Source: Actinomucor elegans (taxonomy: Eukaryota; Mucoromycota; Mucoromycetes; Mucorales; Mucoraceae). Taken from it: a stretch of DNA of 64,000 bases. The stretch lies in the NCBI GenBank assembly GCA_026027325.1, contig JAMSLZ010000018.1, positions 539,247-603,246 of the forward strand. The letters are read 5' to 3'. The position numbers and the translations under genes were made by a program. The notes under the pieces are model-generated. The model ran no database searches. It saw nothing but the letters and a program-made list of their open reading frames with translations, and was not told the DNA's origin. Positions 34,693-46,117 of the stretch are shown here, piece by piece. Each line of letters starts with the position of its first letter. The first letter of the stretch is position 1.

Positions 34693-36075
34693 ATGGATCA
34701 CTTATACCAGTTATTTTGCATACCAAAGCCCCCTTCGCTTCGTCTCAACGACCTAAAGACAGGTAACTTTAATCTGTTTTTGGATAATTCCATGAAATCA
34801 GCTAGTAGTATCCAAGAGGACAAAGAGTTAAAAAGTGGAGCCACCCAAGAGCTTTCAAAATTGATTGCGGCTAAAAGCCACAGTCCAGCCAACACAGTTC
34901 GTACAATCAATTCCATGTTTGAAAGCGCGTCCAAAGCCTGTCATCTTGATCGTGAGCGTGCCTTGATCGAATGGCTCCAAGTGTGCGTCTCAACTGCGCT
35001 CGAATTTGGTTTAGATCCAACTGCTGCACCACCAAAGTCAGTCACTACCAGGACTACCGAAAAGCCGCTTCCTGCCAGCCCCAAAAAGAAGCCTGTTGTA
35101 AAAAAAGAAGATGAGTATGAAACAGATGTATCTTGGGAAGAAGATGATGGAGAGAGATATGAGCTGATTGGGAGTTCCGATGATGATTATGTTCCTTCAG
35201 ATAATGATGATGCTATTGTGCCAAGTAAAAAGAAACCTACTACACGAACAAGTGGTACCAAGAAAACATCATCTCCATCCAAGACACCTCGCAAGAAGAA
35301 GAACCAAGATCAGGTAGTTCCTCCTTCTCCTCCAAAGGCTTCTTCAAAAGAAGCCACTATTCCCGTTATCAAGGAAGGTGCTGGCTCAAAAGCCCTTCAG
35401 AAATATTTTCTTGACCTTGAATCAAAAAACATTGGTGTTACTTCTTCAGGCACTTCTGCACTTCAAAATGGTTACTTTGCAAGGGCTTTCTTCTTCCCTT
35501 CCAAAGACAGTTTCAATGTAAGGATGGTATAGGAAGTATGTTCGAGTTTTATTAATATTAAGGTATGGATAACAGGCTTTCTTATCCGTGTTAAACTCTG
35601 CAACCAAAACGATCGATATATGTGTATTTGCTTTTACAGATGATGATATAGCGGATGCATTAATTGCTGCCAAGAAACGAGGTGTGGCTATTAAGATAAT
35701 TACTGATAATCAACAAGCTGCCGGCAAAGGAGCTGATGCAAAGCGATTACAAGAAGCACATGGAATCCCATTCAAGACAGATAATACGTAGGTTTGATTT
35801 GCTGTAGTTAGACGTATCGACTAACGTTGCCAATCTTAGTACTGGTTATATGCACAACAAGTTTGCCATTGTCGATAGTGCAACACTTATTAACGGCAGT
35901 TTCAATTGGTCCAAAGGGTATGTGTACATCAATATCATTAAGCTTTACTCACTGCTAACCTGATTTTTGCCACAGTGCTCGATTCAAGAACAGAGAAAAT
36001 GTTTTAATCACTAATATTCCTGTCTGCATTAAAGAATTCCAAGGCCAATTCAACTCCCTATGGAACGAGTTTTAA
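34693..36075 (+). CDS. Single-HKD phospholipase D family protein (mitoPLD/PLD6-like) with long N-terminal extension
   Basis: Four exons (34693-35517, 35576-35787, 35840-35917, 35976-36075) give 404 aa. The last 160 residues form one PLD-like catalytic half, with TKTIDICVFAFTDDDIADAL and the HKD motif HNKFAIVDSATLINGSFNWS followed by REN. A single HKD implies a homodimer, as in mitoPLD/Zucchini and bacterial Nuc, which cleave cardiolipin or nucleic acid. The first 240 residues are unusual: a helical segment of about 115 residues, then a Lys/Pro and Asp/Glu-rich low-complexity linker with possible nuclear-localisation patches such as TPRKKKNQ. No transmembrane anchor like that of animal mitoPLD is evident. 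Confidence 0.85.
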
Positions 36076-36319
36076 TAATTTAGTTGTATAATCTTTCTCT
36101 TAATCCAATACCTATTATACAGGCGACTTGTTGGTTTAATTGTAGTTTTGTAAATAAAAACGACGCAAGTTTTGAACATATTTAGATCTTTCATATCAAG
36201 AACTTTTGAATAAGGAATTCGATGTCTGTATTTTTTTTTGTAATGCTACTGAATAGTTTATTTATTAGGAGCATATAGTCAAATGCAGTTCTGGGTAAAT
36301 ATATTTATTCATTTTCACA

Positions 36320-36598
36320 TTAGGTTACGCTTTCTTGACGTCTTCTTCGACATGTATAGTTACAGCCATAACTATAATCAGGACAGCAATAGTTCCATCT
36401 TCCACAAGGATTTGGCCAACATGGATCCCGGAAGCAGCGAACACTCACAGGACGTCTGGGGCACCAGAGAGCCGGCTTCACTAATATATTATCTGCGTTC
36501 TGAACATCTTCAACATCAACAGCTGTATCAGGAGAAGCTGCGAGAGTAGCAGACATGCCTGCAACAGTTGCGAGTATAATAGCTAAAGACGATTTCAT
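36320..36598 (-). CDS. Small secreted cysteine-rich protein (paralog A)
   Basis: An intronless 92-aa ORF on the minus strand. Residues 1-21 form a signal peptide (MKSSLAIILATVAGMSATLAA). The mature part ends in a module with eight Cys spaced C-x8-C-x4-C-x4-C-x5-CC-x6-C-x3-C, here CPRRPVSVRC then CCPDYSYGC. The same module occurs in two genes 2-3 kb away. Secretion and four disulfides are inferred; the role could be effector, antimicrobial or cell-wall protein. I do not recognise a named family. A TATAA element lies about 70 bp upstream. Confidence 0.8.
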   Translation of the reverse strand: MKSSLAIILATVAGMSATLAASPDTAVDVEDVQNADNILVKPALWCPRRPVSVRCFRDPCWPNPCGRWNYCCPDYSYGCNYTCRRRRQESVT

Positions 36599-36644
36599 TT
36601 ATAAAAGTTGTGAGATAAAGAAAGGAAAGAACGATTAGAAAGAT

Positions 36645-36674
36645 GATCGTTACTTGTTTGAGCTTTATAATAGT
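36645..36674 (-). promoter_or_regulatory. TATA-type core promoter of secreted-protein gene A
   Basis: Reading the minus strand, TTATAAAGCTCAAACAAG followed by a GATC-containing block lies about 70 bp upstream of the ATG. A very similar arrangement (TATAAGGGCTCGAACAAA, then GACGATCC) occurs upstream of paralog B at the same distance. Confidence 0.5.
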
Positions 36675-36675
36675 T

Positions 36676-38551
36676 TATCGAGTCTCAACTAATTTATCAG
36701 TGGATATGTAGAATATCTATGTTGGTTAAACTCGCTCAAATGTGTTTCTTTATATCAGAAATAAATAGACCTGGTCACTATTCAAGGCCGTTCAATATAT
36801 CACTACCAAAAAAGATATTTTATTTTTATTTCTACAAATAGACAATACAGGAAGCTTGGAAAATAATCTGTAGTATTCTCCTTTTATGTAAAATGGCTGA
36901 CCAGTTGAGGGACTAACGAATACTATTGAATAAGTTGCGCTATTTTTTCTTGGAGTTGGCAAACCTGGTTCATGGCGTGAATTTTCTTCTCTTAATAACC
37001 CGCTTCTATTTCAAAGGATAGTTGTAAACCATTATTGTTATATTGCAATGGTTTGCGCACTGATGTACAGTTGGTTCTCGGTTCAAAGTCTCAGATACAA
37101 TTCCGGAACTGTGTTCCAGTAGGATATTATAGCTCATTCTGAAAATCTGCTTGTAAAATACAGCACTAAACTGGTATTAGATAGTGAGTTCATTCCATAT
37201 GAATTCTATGTAATTTACGGGATTTTAGTGAACTCATTGTACTTTAGTATCTATACAATCGTGGAATAATATCTATTTGCTTATCATTGAATGATATTAA
37301 ATCTGATTACGCAAGTTGTATCGAACAGCTGGAGAAAATGAACAGATATCCGTTTTAATATGTAAAATGAGCAAGCTTTTTGATAGTAATTGATTAAACC
37401 CTTCTCCAAAAACGAAGACATTAATACCGAGAGTGTTTAGACATACAAAAACTCTCTCAGCCGTCTCAAACGATTTTACTAAGACCTTCAGTTAAATAAT
37501 AATTCTAGAAGATGCAATAGTTCATTCTAAATATATACTGGTAGTAAGATGTGATGTTAAGTTGGGATCAGCTAAGTAATTTACAAATTATTTAAATCTA
37601 GTTAACACGGAAGGCAAAAAATTTAATTTTGATCAGTGATTTATCATCTATTCATTGTAACCTTACAAAGTAAATGTTCTAGAGGTTATAGTGATTTTTC
37701 CAAGCATATTCTGTGGTTGATCAGATGCGATATTTGATTAGGATCGACCAAGTAATATGTTATATATTTAGTTCAGAGTATATGATATATACGTACTTTA
37801 CAGACAATCATTATATTATGATGAACTTTTAGTATTTTTAATCAAACAGTAGTTTTAGGAGATGTAGCGCTTTATTTTGAACACGTACAAGCCTTCAGAT
37901 GAAACCTTAAACACGAATCAGTAAAGAAATATAGAGAGGCCTAATTTTAGGGGAAAACGCCAAAGGTGTAGCCTTAGGCCAAAATTTCTACTATCCGGCT
38001 ATTTTTGTGGAGCTTACAAATGACATTTTTGAGACCTAGTTTATTGGCGATGTAGATTTAAGATATTGAATTTATAGCATACAAAATACTTGAATTATGA
38101 CCGTGTTTCTAAAAAAAAAAATATTACTCGATTTAACTCGGCGTAATGTAAAATATCCTTCTATCATTCGATACGCCAGTTAAATATCTAAAAACGGTTA
38201 ATAGGCTTTTACATACCAACAAGGGTTTGCCGTACAAAAGCTGATCAAAAAAGTCTCGAACAAATTGCTTTTCGATTTAATGAAAGTGCCTTGGCTTCAG
38301 CTGTTTAGATGGCTGATAGTCAACCAAAAAGATCAATTTTACAATAGCTTGAGCGGTTGCATTCGTGACGGTTTTCATTCCTTGTACTGACAAACATTAC
38401 ATAAGAAAAACACTATTTATAACAGTTTCTAGCTTCATTAAATAGTCATCCTATAGATAAGCTTGTTTATTAACATGTATTTATATGATAAACAAAGTTA
38501 TTTATGATAATTTTTCCTATATTTAAGTAGTAGCAGCTGAAGCAGCACTTG
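36676..38551. other. Spacer within the secreted-protein cluster
   Basis: About 1.9 kb with no gene. It contains minus-oriented dispersed-repeat copies near 37510-37577 and 37700-37755, and a partial one near 37120. Confidence 0.55.
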
Positions 38552-38830
38552 CTACTTTGTTTTTCCACCTTGCCTTACGCAGATGTAATCACAGCCACTA
38601 CTATAATCAGGACAGCAAAGGTGGTTTGATCCACACGGGTTCGGCTCGCATGGATTCCTCAAACATTGTACATTTACGGGACGCTTAGGACAGGGAGCAG
38701 GACGCTTCTGCAATTGATCTACTGTAGCTTTAGCATCTTCCGCAGGAGCATCTGTAGCTAAAGAAGATGCTAACGTAAAAGTAGGCGTATACAAAACAGC
38801 AGTGAGTAAAATAATCCAAGATAGTTGCAT
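38552..38830 (-). CDS. Small secreted cysteine-rich protein (paralog B)
   Basis: An intronless 92-aa ORF from ATG 38830; the frame is open for 35 codons upstream, but this Met begins the signal peptide MQLSWIILLTAVLYTPTFTL. After an acidic/Ala pro-region the eight-Cys module follows: CPKRPVNVQC, LRNPCEPNPCG and CCPDYSSGCDYIC, with the same spacing as paralog A (about 60% identity in the module by eye). The basic RPAP..KRP patch before the module could be a processing region. Function unknown; secretion inferred. Confidence 0.8.
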   Translation of the reverse strand: MQLSWIILLTAVLYTPTFTLASSLATDAPAEDAKATVDQLQKRPAPCPKRPVNVQCLRNPCEPNPCGSNHLCCPDYSSGCDYICVRQGGKTK

Positions 38831-38873
38831 TTTGGAATAAAAGTACGGTGAAAAAGGAAAAGGAATGTGGGAA

Positions 38874-38906
38874 TGGATCGTCAGTTTGTTCGAGCCCTTA
38901 TAGTAG
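38874..38906 (-). promoter_or_regulatory. TATA-type core promoter of secreted-protein gene B
   Basis: Minus strand CTATAAGGGCTCGAACAAA followed by CTGACGATCC, about 70 bp before the ATG. It matches the block in front of paralog A in sequence and position, suggesting shared regulation or recent duplication. Confidence 0.5.
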
Positions 38907-39383
38907 AGCAAGTCTTGATTCAGAGTGCGCCCCAAGGGTTCATATCCAGAAAAAGAGAGCGTAGCTTTCTTGCAAGGTTTTTCAAAAAGGAATACATTAA
39001 ATCCAAATTGATATTCAAAATATACATACCTTCACTTGTTTAATTGTATGGTTAGTCATTCATTTGCTCATAATTTGCATCAGGGTATGCCAAATGTATA
39101 ATGCAAGGTTATATTTAGCTTAGAATGTTCAGTAGTTTGCGTGAATGGTTGATTATATTACTACTGCTGGCCGAGAAAGATAGTGCTAGATTAATTGGAC
39201 CATAGCGTAGTTTTTTTTTTGGAAATACGCTTCAGTAGGGATTTGTTAAATAAAAGCTATACTGATATAGTGAACATGAATCTTTGCGTTAAGTAGTTTC
39301 TTTATTATAAACAACATGAACTTTGATAGGATACATATATACTATCTTTATCCACAACCAAGACGATTAACTTGTTTCTACTA

Positions 39384-39632
39384 CTACTTGTGTTTTATAC
39401 AAATATAATTACAGCCATTCCTATAATCTTCACAGCATTTGTATTTTTTTCCACACGGATTATCTAAGCAGGGACTCACGAAGCAATTAAAATGGGCAGG
39501 AAATATAGGGCATTCCAAAAGATGTTTCTCCAAAGTTTGGCTCTCTTTTTCAAAGGCATCTGTAGCAGGCAAAGAAGTCACTAAACTGGCTGATATAACT
39601 GCAGAGATTGCGATAGTCAAAGTCAATTTCAT
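39384..39632 (-). CDS. Small secreted cysteine-rich protein (paralog C)
   Basis: An intronless 82-aa ORF from ATG 39632, where the signal peptide MKLTLTIAISAVISASLVTS begins. The eight-Cys module keeps the spacing of the other two copies (CPIFPAHFNC, FVSPCLDNPCG, CCEDYRNGCNYIC), but the sequence between cysteines is more diverged and the mature part is acidic before the module. A TATATAAA box lies about 55 bp upstream on the minus strand. Function unknown. Confidence 0.78.
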   Translation of the reverse strand: MKLTLTIAISAVISASLVTSLPATDAFEKESQTLEKHLLECPIFPAHFNCFVSPCLDNPCGKKYKCCEDYRNGCNYICIKHK

Positions 39633-39957
39633 TATAGATAGAAAAGTAAAGCGAATGAAGAATACAAAAGAACTTTTTGACATTTTATATAGTTCCAGTG
39701 TATCAATTTACTAAGCTTTTAACGTGTATAACTAACATGAATACGCTTAGTTGACTTTCAAAACTGTGTCAAGGAGGATGAAACCAAAATTTCACGACTA
39801 TACTGACTTTTTATAGGAGATATAGGAGTAAAATGTACATGCACTACGAGTGCTTGATGTAGAGTTACATCCGTAAAGAACCTTTGATATAAACGTATGA
39901 GTATATTATTGGTTATTAAAAAAGAAATGTTTTACTATTAATAAGAGATGTACAAGT

Positions 39958-40652
39958 TTATAATGTAATAATGCTATAGGCCGCAAACCAAAAAACGAAT
40001 AACAAAGTATTGACTGCCCAATTGATTTGGTTCAATTCAGCATGGTTGTGAATTGCAAAAATAGATCCACCACCAGAAGGACGAGCCTTGTTAGGGTTAG
40101 TAGGTGAAGATGTAACTGGGGCTGCATAAGGTCGAACTACGATAGGAACAGACGTATTAGACTTGGAAATGGAGTCGACAAATAGAACAGTATAGGTTCC
40201 AGGCAATGTGTTATTGGGAATAGAGTACTATAAAGATGATTAGTGTTAAGATCACATATAGCTACAAGCTATTACACTTAATTGATGCTCATAATACACA
40301 ATGGTATTATGAGTTCTTCTAAAGCTGAATCCTTGTGAAATATCCGCATTAGACGTGATGACAATATCACTAAAGTTAAGAGTAGGATCCTGTGTAGTGA
40401 AATACACAGATAATGAAAGCACTGTCCAAAAATAAGTCTTGTGTATTTTAGTTCGTTATTATACTTACAGTTGGGTAGGTTCGTATCATCTGGTAAAGTA
40501 TAGCTTATAGGCAGCATTTGTCCTGCAACATAAGGTGCATTGGGTTCTGGTAAAGTTACATTAAAAGTATGTGATGGAGAAGGCACGTCAGCTACCACTA
40601 AACTACTCAGTAAACAGCATATGAATAATGAATATAAAAGAGATATCATCAT
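39958..40652 (-). CDS. Kre9/Knh1-like surface protein, probably GPI-anchored
   Basis: Three exons on the minus strand (40652-40469, 40421-40276, 40227-39958) give 199 aa. An N-terminal signal peptide (MMISLLYSLFICCLLSSLVV) is followed by one Ser-Thr-rich/KNH domain: FNVTLPEPNAPYVAGQMLPI, LSVYFTTQDPTLNFSDIVI and a terminal GTYTVLFVDS strand. After a Pro/Ser linker the protein ends in a hydrophobic segment (NTLLFVFWFAAYSIITL), typical of a GPI-anchor signal or membrane anchor. Kre9/Knh1 relatives function in beta-1,6-glucan and cell-wall assembly; the specific role here is inferred. The left end of the CACTA element lies about 320 bp upstream, in its probable promoter region. Confidence 0.75.
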
Positions 40653-40972
40653 ATATATTATAGAATAGAAAGTGAGAAAGAGGATATTCGTTCTTTATTC
40701 TGAAATAAGGCACACTTTCAGTTAAATACAGATCAGAAAGGGTCTCTGTACTCCTGCATATAACAAGTAAACCATATCCAAAGAATGAGCAGTTTTATGA
40801 TACAACAAAAACATGTAGAAAGACAGGTTCTTTGATATCGATTAAAGCTACAATTGATTTTTTTAATCAATTCAAATATCCTACGCAACTGGTACCTGTC
40901 AAATGGAAATTGTAATGCAAGACGAGACATTTGGAAACCTGATTGGGCTTCGGTGGTTGAATGACTGAAAAG

Positions 40973-40986
40973 CACTATGGGAAAAA
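40973..40986. repeat. Left terminal inverted repeat of CACTA element
   Basis: CACTATGGGAAAAA, matched in inverted orientation at 46198-46211. Just inside, AAAGTGAATT and related motifs recur up to about 41180, probable transposase-binding sites. Confidence 0.9.
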
Positions 40987-41282
40987 AAAAGTGAAATAAA
41001 GTGAATTCATGGCAAAATCAAGTGAATTTCAAGTGAATTAGTGCTTTCACCTGAATTTAAAGTGAAATAAAGTGAATTTCATGGCAACTTGGAAACCAGG
41101 TTAATGCACCTTAACTTTTATTTCCATTATTTTTCCATGAATTTCCATGTTTCCCAATTGGAGTGAATATGGAGCTAGTTCGAGTAAATTGTATGTTAAA
41201 CTAAACAGTGAAGCAGAGCTCTGGTTTCAACGAATATAAGACAGCATTGATAGTATAGAATAAATTTATATATGTACTTGGT

Positions 41283-44200
41283 TTAATAAGGTCTCCAAGC
41301 AACATATGTTTTGTCTTTATTTAATAAAGAAGGTATAAGTATAGCATATCCTATTATGTCCTTGGCTTTGATTATTTTCCATAGGAGCCTTTCTTCATAG
41401 GGTTGCGTATAATAGCAGCATGTTTGACCATCAAACACTAAAGTCGTTTGATGTTGTAATAAGGCAAGTATTTGATCTTTCCATCTAATAAACTGCTTTA
41501 CTTGGCCTATATTATATTGTAAGGACATAGTATCATCTGATATGTATGCAACTATCTTTTGGTTTTGTTTTCTTGAAGAAATATCAACGGTTTGGCCATT
41601 CCTCGTTTTACCGTAAGTATTAGAAGTAGAAACAGAGTACTCCTCTTCTGTTGAACTGGAACCATTATGATCGGCTAGATATTGCTGGATTAGATGCTTA
41701 ATATCACACGTTGGAAATAATTGGTTGATTAAGTCAGCAGAAGAAGGTTTAAATACCATATCTTCATCAACACTATGGCTTTCAATTCCAATCTGCCAGT
41801 TTTTATACGCTTTTGTGTAGTGATCCATTAGAACAGTGACAGAGTTTTTTTGAGGATTTTGTTTAGACTTGATATGTCTTTTTACATCTTGAATACTTCT
41901 TTCAAGAGTTCGGGCGCTTATCAATCTAAGTGGACCAAGCTGAAAAATAATATAGGACAAATGTTTTAGATAATGCTGGTTAATGGTAAATGTATCTTTT
42001 CCCATCTTCTGCAGTAAGAACGCATGCCATCTTTTTACTAATCTAGAATGAAAAGACGATATAAATTATCGAAAACTTAGCATAGCTGCACGTAGTAGTC
42101 TCTCAAAAAAAAAACTTACTCATCAATCCGTAACAGATCACTTGGATATATGTTGAATTTTTGGGTCAAAGTGCAGACCATGGATATTGATTTCAAAGCA
42201 TTGCACGCATCATCAACAGCTTCCAGTACAGGAGAAGCTACCTTTCTCTTCTTTTTTCTATTTCTTTCGGTTTGGTAAATATCAGCATGTTGTTTTCGTA
42301 ACGCCTCCACTACCAAAGTGGGTACTATGTACATTAAAAAATCAATCCAGTCAACGCTACGAGATTGGCCTGATTTGGAAGAAATATCTAAGTGAAGAAA
42401 AAAGCAAGGATATTAATTCATTGGAATAATTAGCATTAAGTTTCTTGAGTTAATCTCTAATACCTATAAATTGACCATCAATGGCTCCATTTGGAAGCAT
42501 TCGTTGTATTTGAACCATTGCTCTGCCAATTTCTTCTCTATAGGCGTTCCGAAGGAACAAAGGGTTATAGTATCCGAATCTCTGAGAGTCATCCTTCATC
42601 ATGGACCATATGTGCTTGGCTATATTCATTCCCCATAAGTGCATCTCATCTAATCCAAAAAATGAACATCCATGAAAGCTTTTTAATAATGCAAATGGCA
42701 ATTTCCCTTTGAGTGAAGTAGCCTAGATAGTTAATCAAATCATACTGCATTAGACACTGATACAGTTACTATTGTTTAATTTATTAAGCTTCTTACCAAG
42801 TCACCGTTTTGATAATCCTCAGAAGTCCTTAATGGGTATTCAATGGGCTCTTGTGCTTCATTTGTTCCAGGAAAAACTATAGTCCTTTTTGATTTGGAAT
42901 AAATGCCTTTGATCTTGCAAATGCGGCATCCATGGTAAGAATTATGGCCAGCATGTAAACATAGCTCTGATAGTCCAGGAATATCACCAATTATGTTTAA
43001 TAAGTGGGCCTTTATACGGATGGAAGAGGTTCCTGTTTCGACAATAATGCCTTCTGTTTCCAAAACGAGAAGCTCCTGGATGGTAGGATAAAGGAAACTA
43101 AAGATATCATAGGGTTTTCTCGGACCAGGTATGACGGCAACGATCAGTCTGTTTTCTGGATCAAATCTATAATAGAGCATTTAATTTATCCATTAAAGTT
43201 TCAGCGCCAAGTTATTTTGTTTTGTACCTTTGTTCTGGTGGTATATCATTAATAGTAAACATGATAATTGCCATACTATTATCACCTGTGTCAAAAGGAT
43301 GGAATCCATCGTAATGGAACGAGAGCGAGAGGTTATAGTCTTCTTCGGCGTCACTATTTCTACTTTTAAAAGCGAATCCATCCAATATATCTCTCTCGCA
43401 GCCATCAAGCTCATCGGTTGAACTATACACAGAGCTACGCGTAGCTTTATATTTCAACTTCTTCCTATTCTTTTCAGACAGCATAAAATAGGCCAACTGC
43501 TTACTAAGTGATAGTTGGTAATGCTTGGCTTTAGCTTCCATGATAGTTGATGTGGACGATGTCTCTTCATAACGATGTCTCTTGCAACTTAACCTAGGGC
43601 AAGCAGTTTGACTGTCACCAGGGTAATACATGTAGCACCCTTCAGGACACATGTCATATTTATCAGCTTGAAGTTGGATTATATGATTATTATTAATGCT
43701 TTCGCATTTATACGGGCTGATGAATTTTAGATGTTCTATAAAAGAAAATAAGAATAGCAGTGAGCACACTGGTAGTAGTAAAGCAGCAAGATGGAAATAA
43801 TAACTATACCACTATTCATCTCAATTAAGTACTCATTGAAGAAGTTGAATATTTTTTCGGTCGTACTTTTTGATACATTGTTTTCTTTTAAGAGATACTT
43901 CAGTTCTAGACTTTTCCTCTCTGGAGGACTTAAAATATCCATGTACTGTTTACCATCGTCCTTGATTTTAAGCTGAATAGGATGGGTAATAGTATCTTTG
44001 AATTTGCTTAATCTAGAGTATATTTCTTCCACTGTGGTTTTTTTTATTGCGTCTTCTTCTATAGCGCCAACTGTTCGCCAACCTTCTTGTATTACCTTAG
44101 TTTTTTCTGAATTTTCTTCTTCATTCGCTATAGAGTCGCATTCATCCAAGCTGTTCATATCTACAGAGTTACTGAAATCACAGTGGCTTGTTCGTAAAAT

Positions 44201-44437
44201 ATCAGCAGGATTGTTATTTACAATATCAGTGCTTGATTGATGTTGCGTTTCATGGTTTAAAAGATCATCTGATACATAAGGGTTACTGGCGAAATGACCT
44301 TGCTGAGATAGTGTAAGTTTCTGCTTTACTTGACTATATATATTGAAAGCACGTCGCATTCTGCAATTGATAATATGCCTTCTTATTTCTTTTTTAGTAA
44401 AGTACTGTTGACACACTGGGCAGTTTTCACCAGGCAT
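41283..44437 (-). CDS. CACTA/Plavaka transposase (TNP2-like)
   Basis: Six exons on the minus strand (44437-43810, 43735-43228, 43166-42797, 42722-42464, 42387-42120, 42042-41283) give 930 aa. The N-terminus has a C2HC zinc finger (CPVCQQYFTKKEIRRHIINC) and a second Cys cluster (MCPEGCYMYY...CPRLSC). The TNP2 core follows: FHYDGFHPFDTGDNS with a likely catalytic Asp, ENRLIVAVIPGPRKPYDI, GDIPGLSELCLHAG and CRICKIKG. Downstream is FFGLDEMHLWGMN. The C-terminal 400 residues are plant- and fungus-TE-like without a named domain. The family cuts and pastes CACTA elements. ATG 44437 starts just before the zinc finger; an earlier in-frame Met at 44509 is less likely. Confidence 0.88.
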
Positions 44438-45050
44438 TATTCTTGTTGAAATAGGCGAAAGAGTAAAATAAAGGTAAAAGCGTTGGGACTCTGCACGTAT
44501 TATATGCACAGTTTTAGAGATGCGGTAAAAATTGAATAAAAAGCGAATAAATGAATTAAAACCGTTTTATGAGGTTTTATTGATCTAAAGTAAGTTTAGC
44601 TATCCTATCTAGCACGTATGTCTTGTATTTAGATTTCAAAGAAAATAGTCTCTTGGTAACAATCAAAGGTCTTTTTTAATATATGTTCACTCTGCATTAA
44701 TTGTCCTTTCAGCGGTGATCCAAACTTCCCTCTTTAGATGGATGGTTAGATGAAACCCATTCCTTAATATATATATGCAGAGTGCCATATGTGCGTTTCA
44801 CCACAAGAGAGATATCAATATTCGAGCAAGGTTTGTTTATTACGCATAATTACGTTACATTAGCTCTAATAGGTTCTGATTTTTTGTATATGATACCTAG
44901 CACTTCCTGGTAAGATTCTCCCGACACAGGCTATACCTATTAAGTTAAAGCCATTTTTAACTGCAGGGCTTATGATATAAAGATGGTTCCACTACATGCA
45001 TTTCTTTTGCACTCATTTCTTTCCATAAATTTTATAAAATCATTAGAATC

Positions 45051-45724
45051 ATGCCAGCTAACAGAAGACAAATTAGACAGACCAGCCAATCCAGTCAATC
45101 CAGCAGCAGAGAAAACGACAGAGATCTTAACAGTCAAATAAATCTACCTCCACCTTGGATGGAAGATTTTAAACAAGATCTCGTAAACTATTTCGATGAA
45201 AAGCTTCAACCCTCTTTAAACATAGGAAGCTCAAAAACTATCCCAGTGCCAAAGAAGCAAAGGAGAGTAAATTCTAAAGTCTATATCCAATGCTTTTTAA
45301 AAGAACACCTAAAGGAGCCAGTGCCTAATGATGAAGATATCAGCAGCCTGATGGGAATACTTGATCAAGAAGCTTTCTCTTCAGTACTAACTTTTGCGCA
45401 GCAGAACCCAGAAGCTGCATGTAAAAGCTGGAGGCTGCTTTCTTCTCTTAATAAGCTCTCCATGATACAGTCGGCACTACAACAGTCGATAGCATCAGAT
45501 GAACGGCTTGCTATCATCAACAAGTGTGTAAGATTTTGGCCTTGCGAGTTTCTTGTGCAAGAAAAATGGACTAACAGAAGCAAATATAACAGGAAGAAAG
45601 TGTAAGTGTACATTCTATAACTATTGCATATTGAATCAAAAGGAGAGAAAAATGAACACCCATTTGTAGGCTTCAAGCGGAAGGTGCGCAGTTAAGAAAT
45701 GCAAGAAATCAAGGACTGCAGTAA
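45051..45724 (+). CDS. Second protein of the CACTA element, unknown function
   Basis: Two exons (45051-45601, 45670-45724) give 201 aa, transcribed divergently from the transposase. The first 30 residues are Gln/Ser/Arg-rich, followed by a basic patch (VPKKQRRVNSKVYIQ) and a largely helical body (CFLKEHLKEPVPNDEDISSL). No named domain is recognised. In plant CACTA elements a second product, TnpA, binds subterminal repeats; by position this could be an analogue, since it lies next to the right-end 39-bp array. This is inference; a captured host gene is the alternative. Confidence 0.65.
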
Positions 45725-45883
45725 TATATCAGTAAATATAATTAGCTTAATATTATATACCCATTTTGTATCGTTTATCTTATTGAATAAAGAGTCATCA
45801 TTACACATATGTTGTTTCATTATCTATACATGGTTAATACATGCAAAAAAGGTTGAAATATAAGTGGTTGAAATCATAGGAAG

Positions 45884-46117
45884 GTTAACATGCTTTTCGA
45901 GTGAATTGCAAGTGAATTGCAAGTTAACATGTTTTTCGAGTGAATTGCAAGTGAATTGCAAGTTAACATGTTTTTCGAGTGAATTGCAAGTGAATTGCAA
46001 GTTAACATGTTTTTCGAGTGAATTGCAAGTGAATTGCGAGTTAACATGTTTTTCGAGTTAATTTAAGGTGAATTTCGGGTTAACCTGATTTTCAAGTGAA
46101 TTGCAGGTGAATTGCAA
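45884..46117. repeat. 39-bp tandem array (six units) in the CACTA subterminal region
   Basis: Units start at 45884, 45923, 45962, 46001, 46040 and 46079, exactly 39 bp apart, each opening with GTTAACATG or GTTAACCTG and containing two GTGAATTGC motifs. The first four are nearly identical and the last two diverged. The array is followed by inverted motifs (TTCACTCGAA) up to the right terminus, so the region can fold back. Confidence 0.95.

Noticed and set aside
40733..40975. 80-codon minus-strand ORF at the left edge of the CACTA element
   Set aside because: Its first codons come from the transposon end. Reading across a reconstructed empty site gives only a short frame with no recognisable features.
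45864..46061. ORF with a 13-residue peptide repeat (LTCFSSELQVNCK)
   Set aside because: It is simply translation of the 39-bp tandem DNA array in the CACTA element, not a protein gene.
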